From: Aradus depressus
Taxonomy: Eukaryota > Arthropoda > Insecta > Hemiptera > Aradidae
Direction: 5' to 3'
Assembly (NCBI GenBank): GCA_963662175.1
Contig: OY759223.1
Span: forward strand, 25,087,460 to 25,151,459
Length of the DNA stretch: 64,000 bases
Shown: piece by piece, positions 31,080-42,150 of the stretch
Position numbering within the stretch: the stretch's first letter is position 1
Layout: the number at the start of each line of letters is the position of its first letter
Made by a program: the position numbers and the translations under genes
The notes under the pieces: generated by a model
Told to the model about the DNA's origin: nothing
The model's database searches: none
What the model saw: the letters and a program-made list of their open reading frames with translations, nothing else

Positions 31080-31605
31080 TCGATACGATCATTACATGCA
31101 CACTTATTGGTGTCAGTGTGTTAAGAGACAACCTCCCCTTCTCCTTCGCTAATAGGTTTCTTCATTTCGGTCCATTTGACTGAAAATCAATAGGTGTAGT
31201 CCGTATGGGTGATCTAAATACTTACGTATAATTGAAAATACATTTATTCTATAAGGAGTTACCGTGTTCACAGACACACATTAATTTTTTTTTTTTTTTC
31301 ATTTCTGCTGTGAGGATTCGGAAATTGTGAAATCTCAGTAAAAACAAAAAACATCGAATATCTGAGCGATTCCAGATTTTCCTTTATTCTTTGTATATCT
31401 GAAGTAGAAATATGAAAATTCCTGGAAACACTAAGGCTACAGGAATCAATATAGGAAGAGAAGAATGCGTGGGGAGAAAAAAAGATATCCAGTTTGAGTA
31501 AGATTCCACACACATATTCCTCTTTTTTTTTTCATTTTTGGAATCAAGGAGGTCGGAATTTCTGACCGATTACATAACTGTCTCCATACTTCGTGAAAGT
31601 GAACA
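31080..31605 (-). repeat. GAAG-family element, reverse
   Basis: 'gcttgtcgatacgatcatta', 'gtccatttgactgaaaatca', 'gagttaccgtgttcacagac', and two copies of the subterminal/terminal region, the second ending 'cataactgtctccatacttc'. Confidence 0.75.
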
Positions 31606-31907
31606 TTTTTGGAATATCTGTTCGTTCAAATCCGTAGAAAATTACAGATTTGATGGTTGGTAACTGACCAAAATTATTCCTTTCCTGGTAAATCCAATCC
31701 CTTTATAATTGTGATCCAACAATACCACGATAATCCTATTGTTCAAAGCCAAATTCCTCATCAAATATTCCATAACGATTTGAACCTAACTCAAGCAATA
31801 ATATTCCGAATCCCTTCTATGAACAAGGTTACTATTTTTATACCAATAATGTCGAGGCAAGGATAATTTAAAATTTTTTTTGCAGTGAATATGTATTTAA
31901 TATTCAG

Positions 31908-32190
31908 GTATTTTTTACCTCCGCAGATATAGGAAATTTCATTTTTTCCGATCTTTAAGATTCCGAATTTGAAAAAAAAATATATATATTTCTGTTGAAA
32001 CGAAATTTTATATGTGAATCCGAACCCTCTAAAAACACATACTGATTTTTAGCTAAAGCGACGAAAGAGAAGGAGTATGAGGATTTAGGAGCCCTTATGT
32101 CAGTCAACTGTTGAATATTAGAGTCAACGATCGGCTGATTTTGGAGAGGGAAGCAAAAAGTTTATTGATTATTTCGTTCTAGCGATTATT
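31908..32190 (+). repeat. GAAG-family element, shortened
   Basis: Degenerate left terminus (cctccgcagatataggaaat), 'ccgaaccctctaaaaacaca', then 'ggatttaggagcccttatgt' and the tail to 'gattatttcgttc'. Confidence 0.7.
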
Positions 32191-32268
32191 ATAGTTTAAT
32201 TGTTAAATTACATAACACCGAATACTTGAGAAGTAAAACGTAGTCCCTCGTAAATGTTATTAATTGTA

Positions 32269-32303
32269 TTAGCCGGCTTTCGAGGTTGTCTTCATCATTA
32301 TTT
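32269..32303 (-). ncRNA. remnant of hammerhead-like ribozyme C
   Basis: Complement has ATGATGA (C3 lost), CCTCGAAAGCCGGCTA (stem II 3' strand, GAAA, stem III), but stem II no longer pairs. Isolated fragment. Confidence 0.55.
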
Positions 32304-32485
32304 AATATTTAAATGGTCTGCCAAGTAATTACACAAAGCTTCCTCACATTTATCTGTACTATGTTCATCGAATACTTTTTTATTATTAAAAAATTAATGA
32401 TTTTGACAAAAGAGTTCTTCAAAATTTTTGCAGGATGTAACTACCCTCAATTATTTTCCGATTTTGAAAAAAAAAATATATATAT

Positions 32486-32645
32486 ATAAGTGTAATCTGA
32501 CCTCTCACAGATTTTATTATACGCTAGTCGACTTTCTTGAAGAGGATAAGCTTGACTGCCTTCATGGACTGCGTCCAGCCAGTTGTGACTCAGATGAGGA
32601 ACAGGAATAACATATCTGTCCCCATCCATGAAATTTTAAATTGTT
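32486..32645 (-). repeat. family C ribozyme-element fragment
   Basis: 'tctgacctctcacagatttt' and 'ctgtccccatccatgaaatt' match the arm of 29901-30418. The ribozyme core between them is scrambled (gctagtcgactttcttgaag). Confidence 0.7.
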
Positions 32646-33246
32646 TTTTTATTTATACTCGTAGTACAGTTTTATTTAATTTATTCATTAATTTTTTTTA
32701 AATTATGTAGGTATTTAAAAAAAATTATCAGGTATTTTAATTTTTAATGATTTTTAACGTTCGAAGGACCAACCTCCCTTAAAAATATTAAAGGTCTCAG
32801 AAGGGCGATCTTAGGCTCAGTATACAAGCACGCTACGCTTTTGCTACTCGCACCCTCCCCTCTAGCTACGAGTGTGTTGTTAACGGAAGTTACTACGTAT
32901 CGTCGTTCGACCATCTGAAGCGTCAGTTGAACCCTAATGATCTTGGTTTAACACAGATTACTGTTAATAAATGGTTAGGAGTGAGTGTAATAGGCAACCT
33001 GTTGATTCCAGCTCTCTGTGTCAGAAGTCTTACTTACAAGATTTTATCTCTACATAGGATAACTCCTATGATGTTAAGGATCAATGAAGGAAACGTAATA
33101 AGTTATGGTACAAATCAAATTTATTAGTTTGGTTGTAGGAATAGGATCGATAATATACCTCATAGCAAGGAGTTGGTCCTTGTATAAGGTACAATACAAA
33201 AACAAATGGATGAATCATTGGCAATGTTACAGCGCGAATTACTCTA
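32646..33246. other. unassigned; degenerate SINE-T head at 32803-32868
   Basis: 32803-32868 resembles the complement of the SINE-T head (gcgatcttaggctcagtata, ctactcgcaccctcccctc). No gene recognised. Confidence 0.5.
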
Positions 33247-33330
33247 ATAATGTGAAAATGGCTGATGTAGTAAGAAGTGTTTATTTCACGGGTTGCCAAA
33301 TAAAAATGTAGTCAGACCTCTCACATCGAT
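33247..33330 (-). repeat. family C element end fragment
   Basis: 'gctgatgtagtaagaagtgt' followed by 'ttatttcac' is the complement of the family C extension, and 'agtcagacctctcaca' is the start of its arm. Confidence 0.7.
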
Positions 33331-34231
33331 ATGCACATCAAGGAGGCTTACGCTCTGGCTGTCTGACATGCCCCTACCGAGAGCTAAGATGTTTATACAT
33401 CAATAAAATATGTTTCTATGATACAAAATGAAATATAAATCAATCAATATCTTAAAATAAGGGGACGCTAAGTAAAATAATAATAGTAAATTAATAGAAA
33501 ATATTATTATTTTATTACTTGGTGTAAGTTATCACTTTTTTTTTTTTTTGACCCCGTCACATTGTCTCTCCCGTTCAAAATTTCCAGATATCACAAGACC
33601 TAAGTTTGACGTGGGCTTATAAGGAGACACTATGGTTTTAATTTGTTAAAGGCAAGATTACAATACTCGTATCATTCCTTCAACACCCCTAGAGTTCGAT
33701 ACGATTTGGCTGAAATCCAATAGGTATCTTTTTGGGGTTGTGTTTGCTTGGTTAAAGTTTGCTTTGCTCACATTTGCCTGAAATGATTTTAGTGAAACTT
33801 GTTATACTTCGAAGTTCAAAAATAAAAAAAATGGTGAAAGCTCCGTTTTTCATGTGTGATAGTATGATGTGGGATGAGATTTTTCAACTGACCAATGTGG
33901 TGGGGCTTTAAAGGGGTACACAATCCCAAAAAGATACCAATTGGATTTCAGTCAAATAAAATTGTGTCCTGACACCATACACTGTACATCAGTAACTGAA
34001 ATTTCACATTATTACTAAACTGATGAAAAAATGATAGCCAGTCGTTCTTTAACCGCTGTGCTGTGTGAATCCGATTCCAAAAATGAAAAAAAAAAAAAAA
34101 CTTTCTGTGTGTTTGAGTGTGTACACTATATATATGAATCCCAATAGAATGAATACGAGTGAACGACACCTATTGATTTTCAGTCAAACCGTCCAAAGGA
34201 AAGAGGGCTTAATACAAAAACTGGAATAACT
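33331..34231. other. unassigned; short GAAG and family B pieces
   Basis: 33855-33890 ('gtgtgatagtatgatgtggg') matches the family B extension, 34040-34075 its arm (taaccgctgtgctgtgtg), and 34130-34200 a GAAG unit. No genes. Confidence 0.5.
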
Positions 34232-34272
34232 GTCAAAGAAATAAAATATGTTTACCCACTGTTTTATTTAAG

Positions 34273-34314
34273 ACCAGAACTGTTTTTCGACACAACAGCG
34301 TCATCATCAGTGGT
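34273..34314 (-). ncRNA. hammerhead-like ribozyme B, left arm
   Basis: Complement: stem I ACCA/TGGT, core CTGATGA, unpaired T, stem II GACGC/GTGTC (one G-U pair), GAAA, stem III AAC-A-GTT with a single-base loop, C17. Core intact. Confidence 0.75.
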
Positions 34315-34397
34315 TCATCCCACCCATATAGCACAGCGTTTAAAGGACACGTGCGAGCCAGTTGTCCTTTAACCGCTGTGCTGTGTGGGTGGGTTGA

Positions 34398-34440
34398 ACC
34401 ACTCATGATGACGCTATTGCGTTGAAAACCTGTTCCGATC
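34398..34440 (+). ncRNA. hammerhead-like ribozyme B, right arm, dead
   Basis: Core reads CTCATGA (G5 to C), an invariant position, and stem I is broken on its 3' side (CGAT). Confidence 0.7.
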
Positions 34441-34904
34441 TAAAATAAAACTGTGGGAAAACAACGTCTTTTATGAGCTCTGTTTTGTTGAACATTTCAA
34501 AATTTCTAATAAATAATTCTTACCCATTAAAACTTAATATTTTTTACAACCTTGAAAATGGTCCGGAGAGCGAAAACTTAATTGATTAATTCGTGTTGGG
34601 GTACATTGCTGGTGATTCACCGCCTTTTTCTTTTTTCTTTTTCTCAAAAAATAGGAGTTGGGTGTGTTGTCTACTTCTAGAATTGAGATATACTACACCT
34701 GCCAGCGCTATATAGAAAAGGTGGTACCATCCTGTGGGAGTTATGCCCCTCCTGTGGCGTTATAACAGTCGCAGGTTACAGAAATAACAGTTCTACACAG
34801 CCACCTTTCTCATACATTATGTAGCCTGCTTCTAGCTATCCTCCCACTCCGTCTCTCTCTAACACACAGAATCTATCTTATATACCTTTTTATGTCACTT
34901 TTAT

Positions 34905-35000
34905 GGTAATTTTTTTTTTATTTTACTTCCCCCGTACATATACGAAGTATAGGGGATGTTATATATTCGGTCTGAAATTCAATCTTTTCACCGGAATTTC
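34905..35000 (+). repeat. GAAG-family left terminus
   Basis: 'acttcccccgtacatatacg' then 'aagtataggggatg' and subterminal 'cggtctgaaattcaatct', cut by the SINE at 35001. Confidence 0.75.
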
Positions 35001-35295
35001 TATGACTCATGCCCGGGCTATTTCGTCGCTTTGATGGACATGAGCCCGACTCTACTATGATAGTCCTAAATTTTGCCTACCCTAAATTTTTATTCAACTA
35101 GGTTAGTTGTCTTTAACGAGTACATGGCATTGTACAGTCAAGAGGACCATTGCTTAACATCGGCATGCTTAAGTTTTTTTTACCTCCCAGATAAAATAAA
35201 CTAAGAGTATATATTTTTATTTTCGGCCGGGTTTTGAACCCTCGATCTTGTGCTCAGTAAGCAAGCACGCATACCACTGAGCTACCGGCTCCCTC
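35001..35295 (-). repeat. SINE-T copy
   Basis: Tail-side 'tatgactcatgcccgggc' to head 'gagctaccggctccctc', with deletions in the 3' third. Confidence 0.85.
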
Positions 35296-35522
35296 TCTTC
35301 CTCTATATTTCGTTTAGCTGAAGAAGTAAGTAACTAGCAAAAACATTGAATTAAATTTAATTAAATATTTGTCCATAAGATAATAATTGTTCCCTATCCT
35401 TTGAGCTATTAACCAGTGTTCCCTTAGGCAGCAAACTATACGGGTGGTAGGCAAGTTTAATTTTATTTTGTTCTTTTGTACCCTGATGCTTTCATGTTTT
35501 TCGCATCTCAGTGGCTTTCTTA

Positions 35523-35722
35523 CTGAGCTCAAGATCGCGGGTTCAAGACACGACTCAAATTAGTTTATTTTATCTGAGAGGTAAAAATAAAAAAAAAAAA
35601 AAAACTTAAGCACGCCATCCATGGGATGTTAAGCGATGGTCCCGAGCCTGCATGATGTCAGGTTCTCACAGTGGAGCTGGGCTCATGTCCACCAGAGTGA
35701 CGAAGGAGCGCTTGTAGTTAAG
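35523..35722 (+). repeat. SINE-T copy, internally deleted
   Basis: From 'actgagctcaagatcgcggg' with a poly-A expansion at 35590-35605 and a missing middle, to 'gtgacgaaggagcgcttgta'. Confidence 0.8.
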
Positions 35723-36039
35723 AAATATATTTTCGTCTTCATAATATAATTTATGGCTTAAATGTATCCATAAAAAAAAAATCTTTATTAACATTGCATA
35801 ATTTTGAGTCCATTTTTTGTTAGCAGTTTGTATATAGCCGATGATGCTGGGTGACAGGATCTGTTCATTATCCTACTGTTGCTCCAGGCATTTCTGTTCC
35901 ATGTTAGGGTTCTGTTTTGATATGACATCCTTATAATCCCATCTCCCAAGGACAATACCCCAAGCTGAATAGTAACAAACCATCCTATATCAGACAAGAC
36001 AAAATTATATTGCTCTTCCTTCAAAACTAATTGAGCGTT

Positions 36040-36195
36040 TGTACTAAAAATCAATGTTGGCAGTTATTAGGGTTTTTGAGTTGATCCTTCCCTCTGATTC
36101 CTGTCTTCCCTTCGGTCGATACCATGGAAAAGTAGGTGTTGCCCTTATGCGCTTTTGAATTTATATCATCAAATTTCGTGTCATTATATCTATGC
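36040..36195 (-). repeat. GAAG-family fragment
   Basis: 'gtactaaaaatcaatgttgg', 'cccttcggtcgataccatgg', 'caaatttcgtgtcattatat'. Confidence 0.65.
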
Positions 36196-36424
36196 TCACA
36201 TGGACTAGCTTGTTAAGTCGTAAAAATGGCCAAAATGAGTTGAGTGTACTGTGATCATCCCTAAGCCATCTGCGCACTGTGAAAAAGTTGGGAGCTCAGG
36301 ACTCGTAATACTTTCGGAATTATAAAGATGTGGATTTCTTGATATCTTGTGTATGTTCTCGGTTAAATCAACTTAATCTACTTCTTTGAGGAATCATTCA
36401 CGAAATAACTGCATTTATCCATTT

Positions 36425-36740
36425 ATTAACTACGGCAGACTATTCCAAGTGAAGAGGGCCTTTTCGGTTAAACCAACTTTAGAGAGGCATCATTCACGTT
36501 TCAAAAAGTATGGTAAATATTAGATAACTAAAGGAAAATCCAAGAAAGGATTAACAATATTCATATTCATTCACTTCTATAGATTTAGAAGGTATATGAT
36601 TAATAATGATGCTAACATAATTTATCTATTCCAAAAACTGGATTTACACGATCAATCCAAAAGTAAAAAAGTGCTGCCCTGAAAAGTTACGAATTTAGAC
36701 TTACCAATTTATTCTCTGTGACCAAAGATAATATATATTC
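36425..36740. repeat. dispersed repeat, copy 1
   Basis: Similar to 45658-46020: 'aactacggcagactattcca', 'aaggaaaatccaagaaagga', 'ctatagatttagaaggtata', 'ccaaaaactggatttacacg'. Copy 2 carries about 60 bp not present here. No coding sequence, class unknown. Confidence 0.75.
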
Positions 36741-37655
36741 ATTACAACGACAGATATTATAGTTTTTATGTCAAGTCCCTCTTAATTATCTCTTCTTATT
36801 GGTCAATTTGGCTCAAAATCAATACGATTCTGAATACACAAAACCATTCGAATTATTGACAGATTTGATCAAGTTATTGACCGATAAAAATAATATATCC
36901 ACACGAAATTCAATTTGATCAAATTTGTCAAGTTTTAAAAGGAATTTCATGTTTTACGACCTCTTGACTCCAAAAATGAAAAACAAATTTCTATCTGTCT
37001 GTGTGTGCGTCTGTGAACACGATACCTTCCGATGTAATATCGACAAAAAAAATTATATTTTTTTGGAGAATCTTTTAAGGACACCTATCAATAGCTCTTG
37101 CCATTCAGCCAATAGGGAAGCAGGAATTAAGAGAGGAGGCTTGCTCGTTATTGACACAAATTTTCAAATGTGAATTCAAAAACCTCATAAGGACGACAGT
37201 TATTAATTTTCAGCGGAATTGGCAAAAGAGAAGGGGTGATCAGAGGGGAGTTCATCTCAAATATCCCAATAACTGCCGATGTAATGAATGTATCGATATA
37301 ACGTTTCATATTTTAAGTCAAGACCCAATGAGGACATAACCTGTTATATTTCAGTGATATCGGTTAAAGAGGAGGGGGCTCAATTAAAAAAAAGTAATAA
37401 CTGCCGATGTAATGAATTTATCGACATAAAATTTTGAATGAGGATTTAGGAGCCCCTATGTGAGGCGATTACTGACTGGTCTTAGAGGGGGAGCGAAAAT
37501 GTAATTGATTACTTCATTCTGCGGAAGTACATTGCCGGTGTTTCACCGACGATTTTTGTTTTTTTAATTTTTGGAATCTGAGGGTCGAAAAATATGAAAT
37601 TCCGGTTGCAACATCGAATTACTGACCGATTAACTAACTTCCCCTATACTTCGTA
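36741..37655 (+). repeat. GAAG-family element with several units
   Basis: A reverse fragment to about 36900, then plus orientation: 'ggaatttcatgttttacgac', 'gtgtgtgcgtctgtgaacac', three unit boundaries (37090, 37230, 37370), tail 'ggaagtacattgccggtgtt', then the inverted subterminal region and terminus 'taacttcccctatacttcgt' at 37633. This shows directly that the family's right end is an inverted copy of its left end. Confidence 0.8.
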
Positions 37656-38084
37656 TAGATGAGAAAGGAATTAAGTCATCATAATGAGAAACGATAATTC
37701 GCAAAGTTGTCGCACATCCTGTATTTTAAATGAAATAAGTAAACGATGTTTCTCTCAGTTGTCACAGTGAATATCCCCCCCAGCAAAACTTTAAATTGTC
37801 AGGAAACTTTTTGTTCAGTGGGATGAGAGGTTTCAAGTGACACGTCGCTCGAGTCCCTAGCTCAAAGTTGAGTCTTTCGAAAGTTCTGAAGCTTTTCCTG
37901 TTGAACTTTGGCAAAATCATACATTTCCTCGCGAGTCCTTGTGCTTTAAAATGAACTATCGCAGAACTTTATATTTTCTATCTCTCAATTTAATTTTGAA
38001 TATTAGATAATTTCTTCAGATGTAGTGTGATGTATAAAAAAAAAATACACACATTAAAATGATTAAATTATTAATATTGAAAAA
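37656..38084. other. unassigned DNA
   Basis: No gene or repeat recognised. Confidence 0.5.
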
Positions 38085-38096
38085 TATAATTATATT

Positions 38097-38391
38097 GAGG
38101 GCGCCGGTAGCTCAGTGGTATGCGTGCTTGACTTCTGAGCTCAAGAACGTGGGTTCGTAACCCGACCGAGGCCCTTAGTTTATTTTATCTGGGAGGTAAA
38201 TAAACTTAAGCACGCCGTCCTTCGGGACGTTAAGCGATGGTCCCGAGCCTGTACGATGTCAGGTACTCGTTAAAGACTCCCACAGTAGAGTCGGGCTCAT
38301 GTCCACCAGAGTGACGAAAGAGCCCTTTGGTAGTAGGCGATATGACCTCGTCGTTAAAGCCCGGGCATGAGTCATAAAACCTAACCTAACC
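38097..38391 (+). repeat. SINE-T copy, full length with 12-bp TSD
   Basis: Reference copy. tRNA-like head with A box TAGCTCAGTGG and B box GGTTCGTAACC, body, and tail 'cataaaacctaacctaac'. Exact TATAATTATATT at 38085-38096 and 38392-38403 fixes both ends, so the AACCT-repeat tail belongs to the element. The head implies RNA polymerase III transcription; mobilisation would need a LINE in trans. It carries a short internal deletion compared with the 347-bp copy at 52101. Confidence 0.94.
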
Positions 38392-38403
38392 TATAATTAT
38401 ATT

Positions 38404-38804
38404 TATTTTGCTATAAAAAGCAAATTTTTTAAAAAACAAATGAGTAAAAAAACAAAACATGGCTATCAGCTGTTTTTTTTAGTGAGTGTAGAGACGAGTC
38501 TAGGCCTGGGTTGAATGGAGACGGTCTGAGTGAAAAATGGAGAGTGGTGTTAAGGCTTAATAATGTAATGAACTAAATAGAAGTGAATTGACGGTGAAAT
38601 TGATCCAAAAAGAAGGTACTGTTGTTTGTTTATATGTACAGGATATATGCCCAGAAATATATGACTTAATTTTAAAGAATGGCCAAAAATATAAAACAGA
38701 AAAAAAATTGAAATAGTGTTAAGAATTTAGTTTGTAAGATTTTTCTTTTGATTTTGTTTGTTTCAATGTTTAGTTTTTTTTATTTATTAATGTAGATGAT
38801 TTAA
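38404..38804. other. unassigned DNA
   Basis: No gene recognised. Confidence 0.5.
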
Positions 38805-39110
38805 GAAAATAAACCCAAATTATTTGTTCTCGTTAATTCTATTCTATTCATTTTCCCTGTTGGCCCAGTAAGATAATTTGAAAACCTTTGGATTAGATTT
38901 AATATTTTTGCAAAATTTAGAAGACAAGATGGCATTTCTTTACATATCCAAATGAAAAGTTTGTTCATTATTATTTTTAAAAATGACTTCAAAATGGCAC
39001 ATCTTGAACTTTTGATATTTTTTAGGGCCTTTTCGGAAATTACTGTAGTAAAATTTAGTAAATGATCAGTTATAAAATGTTTACAGGAAATGTGGTATTT
39101 TTATTTTATT
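38805..39110. repeat. dispersed repeat, copy 1 of 3
   Basis: 'ctattctattcattttccct' , 'cagtaagataatttg', 'ggccttttcggaaattactg' and 'acaggaaatgtggta' recur at 55545-55850, and its end again at 42010-42150. Confidence 0.75.
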
Positions 39111-39343
39111 ATTTATTATTGTTTATTTAATTATTATTATTTCATTATTATTAATTTTACTTATATTTTTTGATTTATTATAATTTTACATATACATATT
39201 TTTTTTTTTACCACAATAGACTAGCATGAACATAGGAAATAATCAGATCCATCAAAGTTGTACCTGATGCAGCTACAGGCAACACTCGGCTAACCCATGG
39301 CAACCTCATCAACAGAGTGGCAGCCTCTGGCCTCTCACTGTAA

Positions 39344-40162
39344 AGAGGCGTATAGACACGCGAGCAACGAGCCGAACATTAGTCAGTGGGCATGCCTGGG
39401 GATGAAGTGCGCAGGTGCTCGACGAACAAGGGAGGCTCGGGGTCTGCTCCACCTGTTGTCGGTTTTTTGACGAACCATCAAAGGAATGTTCGGCTCGGGC
39501 TGCGGTGTGTGTGGACTGGTACCAAGCCGAACCGTCCCGACTTGACCCCGAGCACTGTTGTTTATAACCAATATATAACCTTCTCACATATTTAGGTTTT
39601 TGGAAGTGCACGTTCTTTTTTTTTTTTAGTTAAATATATTTTTAAATATTATTCAATAAATTATATTTTATTATGGCTACTGAAGACTGGTCTCAGGAGC
39701 TTCAAATACAGTTTGCTCAAGCTATGAGACAGTACCCAGTCATATGGGATTTAAAACACAAATTACATTTTTATAAAATAAAGAGATTGGATGCTGGGAG
39801 GAATTATTCAAACACTTTTCCTAAAAAAGTGTTCATTTTAAACAATTTACATGTAAAAATAAATTACGTATCATAATAAATTCGTATCCGTATTAATTGT
39901 ACTACAAATGTGTAAATTAATTACGTAAGTAGCTACCTACCTTGAGCATTTTCTGATTGAAGATTTTGTATAGTAATAAAATGATATAGAAATAAACGTA
40001 ATTTGTTATCTGCAGGTTAACTTGTGCAGGTTATGTTCGTTAGTATGATTGTGGAGCATCCAAATGCTCGGCTCGTCTCTGTTCGGCTTGGAGTGTGTTC
40101 GTTGAAAACTGAAAACGAGCCGAACAGTGCTCGGTTCGTTGCTCGCATGTCTGTACTAGCCT
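39344..40162. mobile_element. PIF/Harbinger element, deleted derivative
   Basis: Inverted ends: AGAGGCGTATAGACACGCGA then GCAACGAGCC (39344) and the complement of GCTCGCATGTCTGTACTAGC (40141-40160). TAA follows or precedes each end (39341-39343, 40163-40165), the 3-bp TSD typical of PIF/Harbinger. GTTCGGCTCG-type motifs repeat near both ends (39376, 39489, 40083, 40122), as in transposase-binding subterminal repeats. The element carries a MADF-domain remnant; no DDE transposase frame remains. Confidence 0.82.
39673..39876 (+). pseudogene. MADF-domain protein remnant in Harbinger element
   Basis: The frame begins MATEDWSQELQIQFAQAM, then RQYPVIWDLKHKLHFYKIKR. The RQYPVIWD start and the basic stretch after it fit a MADF (Myb/SANT-like) DNA-binding domain. 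Right after KRLD the expected WEELFK is read only in another frame (near 39793), so a frameshift breaks the domain. Harbinger transposons typically encode a Myb/SANT/MADF accessory protein besides the DDE transposase, which fits the surrounding TIRs. Initiation at 39673 is plausible, with TATAT-rich sequence about 100 bp upstream. Confidence 0.7.
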
Positions 40163-40335
40163 TAAGATGTACTAACGGCCCTTGGGATCCATACAAGAGA
40201 TGGTAGTAGAAGCCATCCTATCAGCAATGAAAGAAGGCCGTCTCATCGAAATGATCTAATCCATTTGTTAGGGCGTAAAAGATCTACCCATCGAACTCCC
40301 ACAAATAAAACTATTCCATTTTATTCTATTCCTAA

Positions 40336-40680
40336 GATAATTGTTATAAAAGGTATTTTAAGGAAAATCTTGAGGCAGTTATCTCGCCCTGGATATTCCA
40401 GTTTTGCGGGAATGCTTCAGATGATTTTAAAACTTTTTGTGACTGATGTTTTCATTTTATTGAAAAAATCATATTGTCTATTAATCTTTTATTTTTTAGA
40501 ACTAAAAATAGCCTATTTTCTCTAGATATGTATTTTATATAGTATTTTTAAATAGCGTTTCATGGAAAAATGTAATGCCTCTGCGATCGTCGATGCTCCA
40601 TACTTCCTGCACATCTTCCGGAATAATCCGAAAATATTGTTCAGAAAAAGTGGACAACTTTGGAAAATTTGCCGAAAATA
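40336..40680. other. unassigned DNA
   Basis: No gene recognised. Confidence 0.5.
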
Positions 40681-40780
40681 TGAAGAAAAAAAACAGGAAA
40701 GAGGGGTTTAGGGGAGGGGGCTCAACTCCCAATCACTGTCGATGTAATGAATTAACCGACACAAACTTTTACATTATAGT

Positions 40781-41012
40781 TAGTTATTATGACTCATGCC
40801 CGGGCTTTAACTACGTGGTCATATCGCCTACTACCAGAGCGCTCTTTCGTCACTCTGGTGGACATGAGCTCGACTCTACTGTGGAGTCCTAAATTTTGCC
40901 TACCCTAAAATTTTTATTCAACTAGGGCAGGGTTCTTAAACGAATACATCCATACATACATGCTCCATCCGAAGGACGGCGTGCTTAAGTTTATTTTACC
41001 TCCTAGATAAAA
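40781..41012 (-). repeat. SINE-T copy, head-truncated
   Basis: Begins with tail variant 'tagttattatgactcatgcc' and ends at 'cctcctagataaaata'. A short deletion lies near 40955. Confidence 0.85.
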
Positions 41013-41335
41013 TACATCGACAGTTATTAAGGGATTTAGAGGTGAACCCTTTGTTTGATTCGGCTGAAAATTATTAGGCGTCGTCCTAATAGGGTTTTCG
41101 ATTTACATATAAAATTTCATGCCGATATATTCATTACACCTGAGGTTTTTGGGGTTTATGTTATAAGCCAACTATAATGCCCTTCTTCCCTTTCATTTCA
41201 ATGCGTGTCGTCCTTATCAGGTTCTGGTTACCATGGAAAATATCGTTATGGTACATCAAGACAGACATACAGGAAATTATATTTCATTTTTGGAATCAGA
41301 GGGTCGAAAAATTTATTATATATCTTTGGTAGAAT
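41013..41335 (-). repeat. GAAG-family element fragment
   Basis: 'tcggctgaaaattattaggc', 'aaaatttcatgccgatatat', 'catttttggaatcagagggt'. Confidence 0.65.
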
Positions 41336-41689
41336 TGTACAGGATTATTATTCATCAATTTTCATTAATTATTTTACTTTTTAAGGCCCTCTCTCCTGAC
41401 AGACGGTCCTGGTCATTGACAGTATTTAGGGATGGACCTAAAAGAGACCCTCAATCTGGAACCAAGCCTACTCTTCTCTCAGTCGTGTGTCAGCCCTTAC
41501 TCCCACACCGCCAATCAGCCCTATCTCACACATAATAAGGGTCTCTCATTGGGTCACGACTCTGATTGAAACTCCTTTCAACCCCCTCTTATTTTCATTC
41601 TCTAAAAATAGAGTAAATAAGCTTTTATACCCTGTAAAAGTGATTCATCTCAGATCAATAGTATTACTTCAGCACCTTATATAGGGGAT
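41336..41689. other. unassigned DNA
   Basis: The 100-residue frame starting at 41233 spans a repeat junction and is unconvincing. Confidence 0.5.
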
Positions 41690-41995
41690 GTTACGTAATT
41701 CTAAAAATGAAAAAATAACAATAATAATAATTGGAGAATCACCGGCAATGTACTTCCCCAGAACGAATTAATCAACTAATTTTTCGCACTACCTACAATA
41801 TAGATTAATATTCAACCCTCTGCTTTCAGCCGATATAGTAAGATGGTGTATTCCCACTGTTTTATTAAAATGGGGTACTTTCTGGATAATTAAAACGAAG
41901 TATAAGGGCAGTTACGTAATCGGTCAGAAATTTTATGCGGAGTTCTCAACGAAATTTCAAGTTTTCCGACCTCTAGATCGCAAAAAATATAAATT
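41690..41995. repeat. GAAG-family fragments, mixed orientation
   Basis: 'tgtacttccccagaacgaat' (reverse tail) is followed by a plus-strand terminus 'acgaagtataagggcagtta' and subterminal 'aatttcaagttttccgacct'. A family B scrap (ttcccactgttttatta) lies at 41850. Confidence 0.65.
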
Positions 41996-42009
41996 TTTAT
42001 ATACGTCCA

Positions 42010-42150
42010 CTTTCCTCAAAATTGCACGTCGTAAAGTTTATATATTTTTATTATTAAGACCCGTTTCGGAAACTACTTTCGGAATCAAAATTTCATGTAG
42101 GACCAGCTTAAAATAAATTCTATAGGAAATATGGTAAAAATAACATAATT
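42010..42150. repeat. dispersed repeat, copy 3 (end only)
   Basis: 'cctcaaaattgcacgtcgta', 'gtttcggaaactactttcgg', 'ggaaatatggta' match the ends of 38805-39110 and 55545-55850. Confidence 0.65.

Larger units (their letters stand above)
34232..34475. mobile_element. hammerhead-bearing palindromic element, family B, two-arm copy
   Basis: Arms 'acccactgttttatttaaga' (34252) and 'taaaataaaactgtgggaaa' (34441) are complementary. Both arms keep ribozyme-region sequence around a centre at about 34350. This is the fullest two-arm form of family B in the window. TSD not found. Confidence 0.75.
39225..40335 (+). mobile_element. non-LTR retrotransposon 3' end, split by a Harbinger element
   Basis: 39225-39340 plus 40166-40335 form one LINE tail. 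The right part translates DVLTALGIHTRDG, then after a frame change VEAILSAMKEGRLIEMI and stop, followed by 'acaaataaaactattcc'. The LINE at 57031 has the same ending (EILKTMGLRTRN, EAVLSSMKTSHLIELI, then 'acaaataaaactattc'). The same family is thus present twice. Confidence 0.75.

Noticed and set aside
38097..38175. tRNA gene
   Set aside because: A and B boxes are present, but a full SINE body and tail follow within a TSD, and about 30 copies share it. The head is tRNA-derived, not a tRNA gene.
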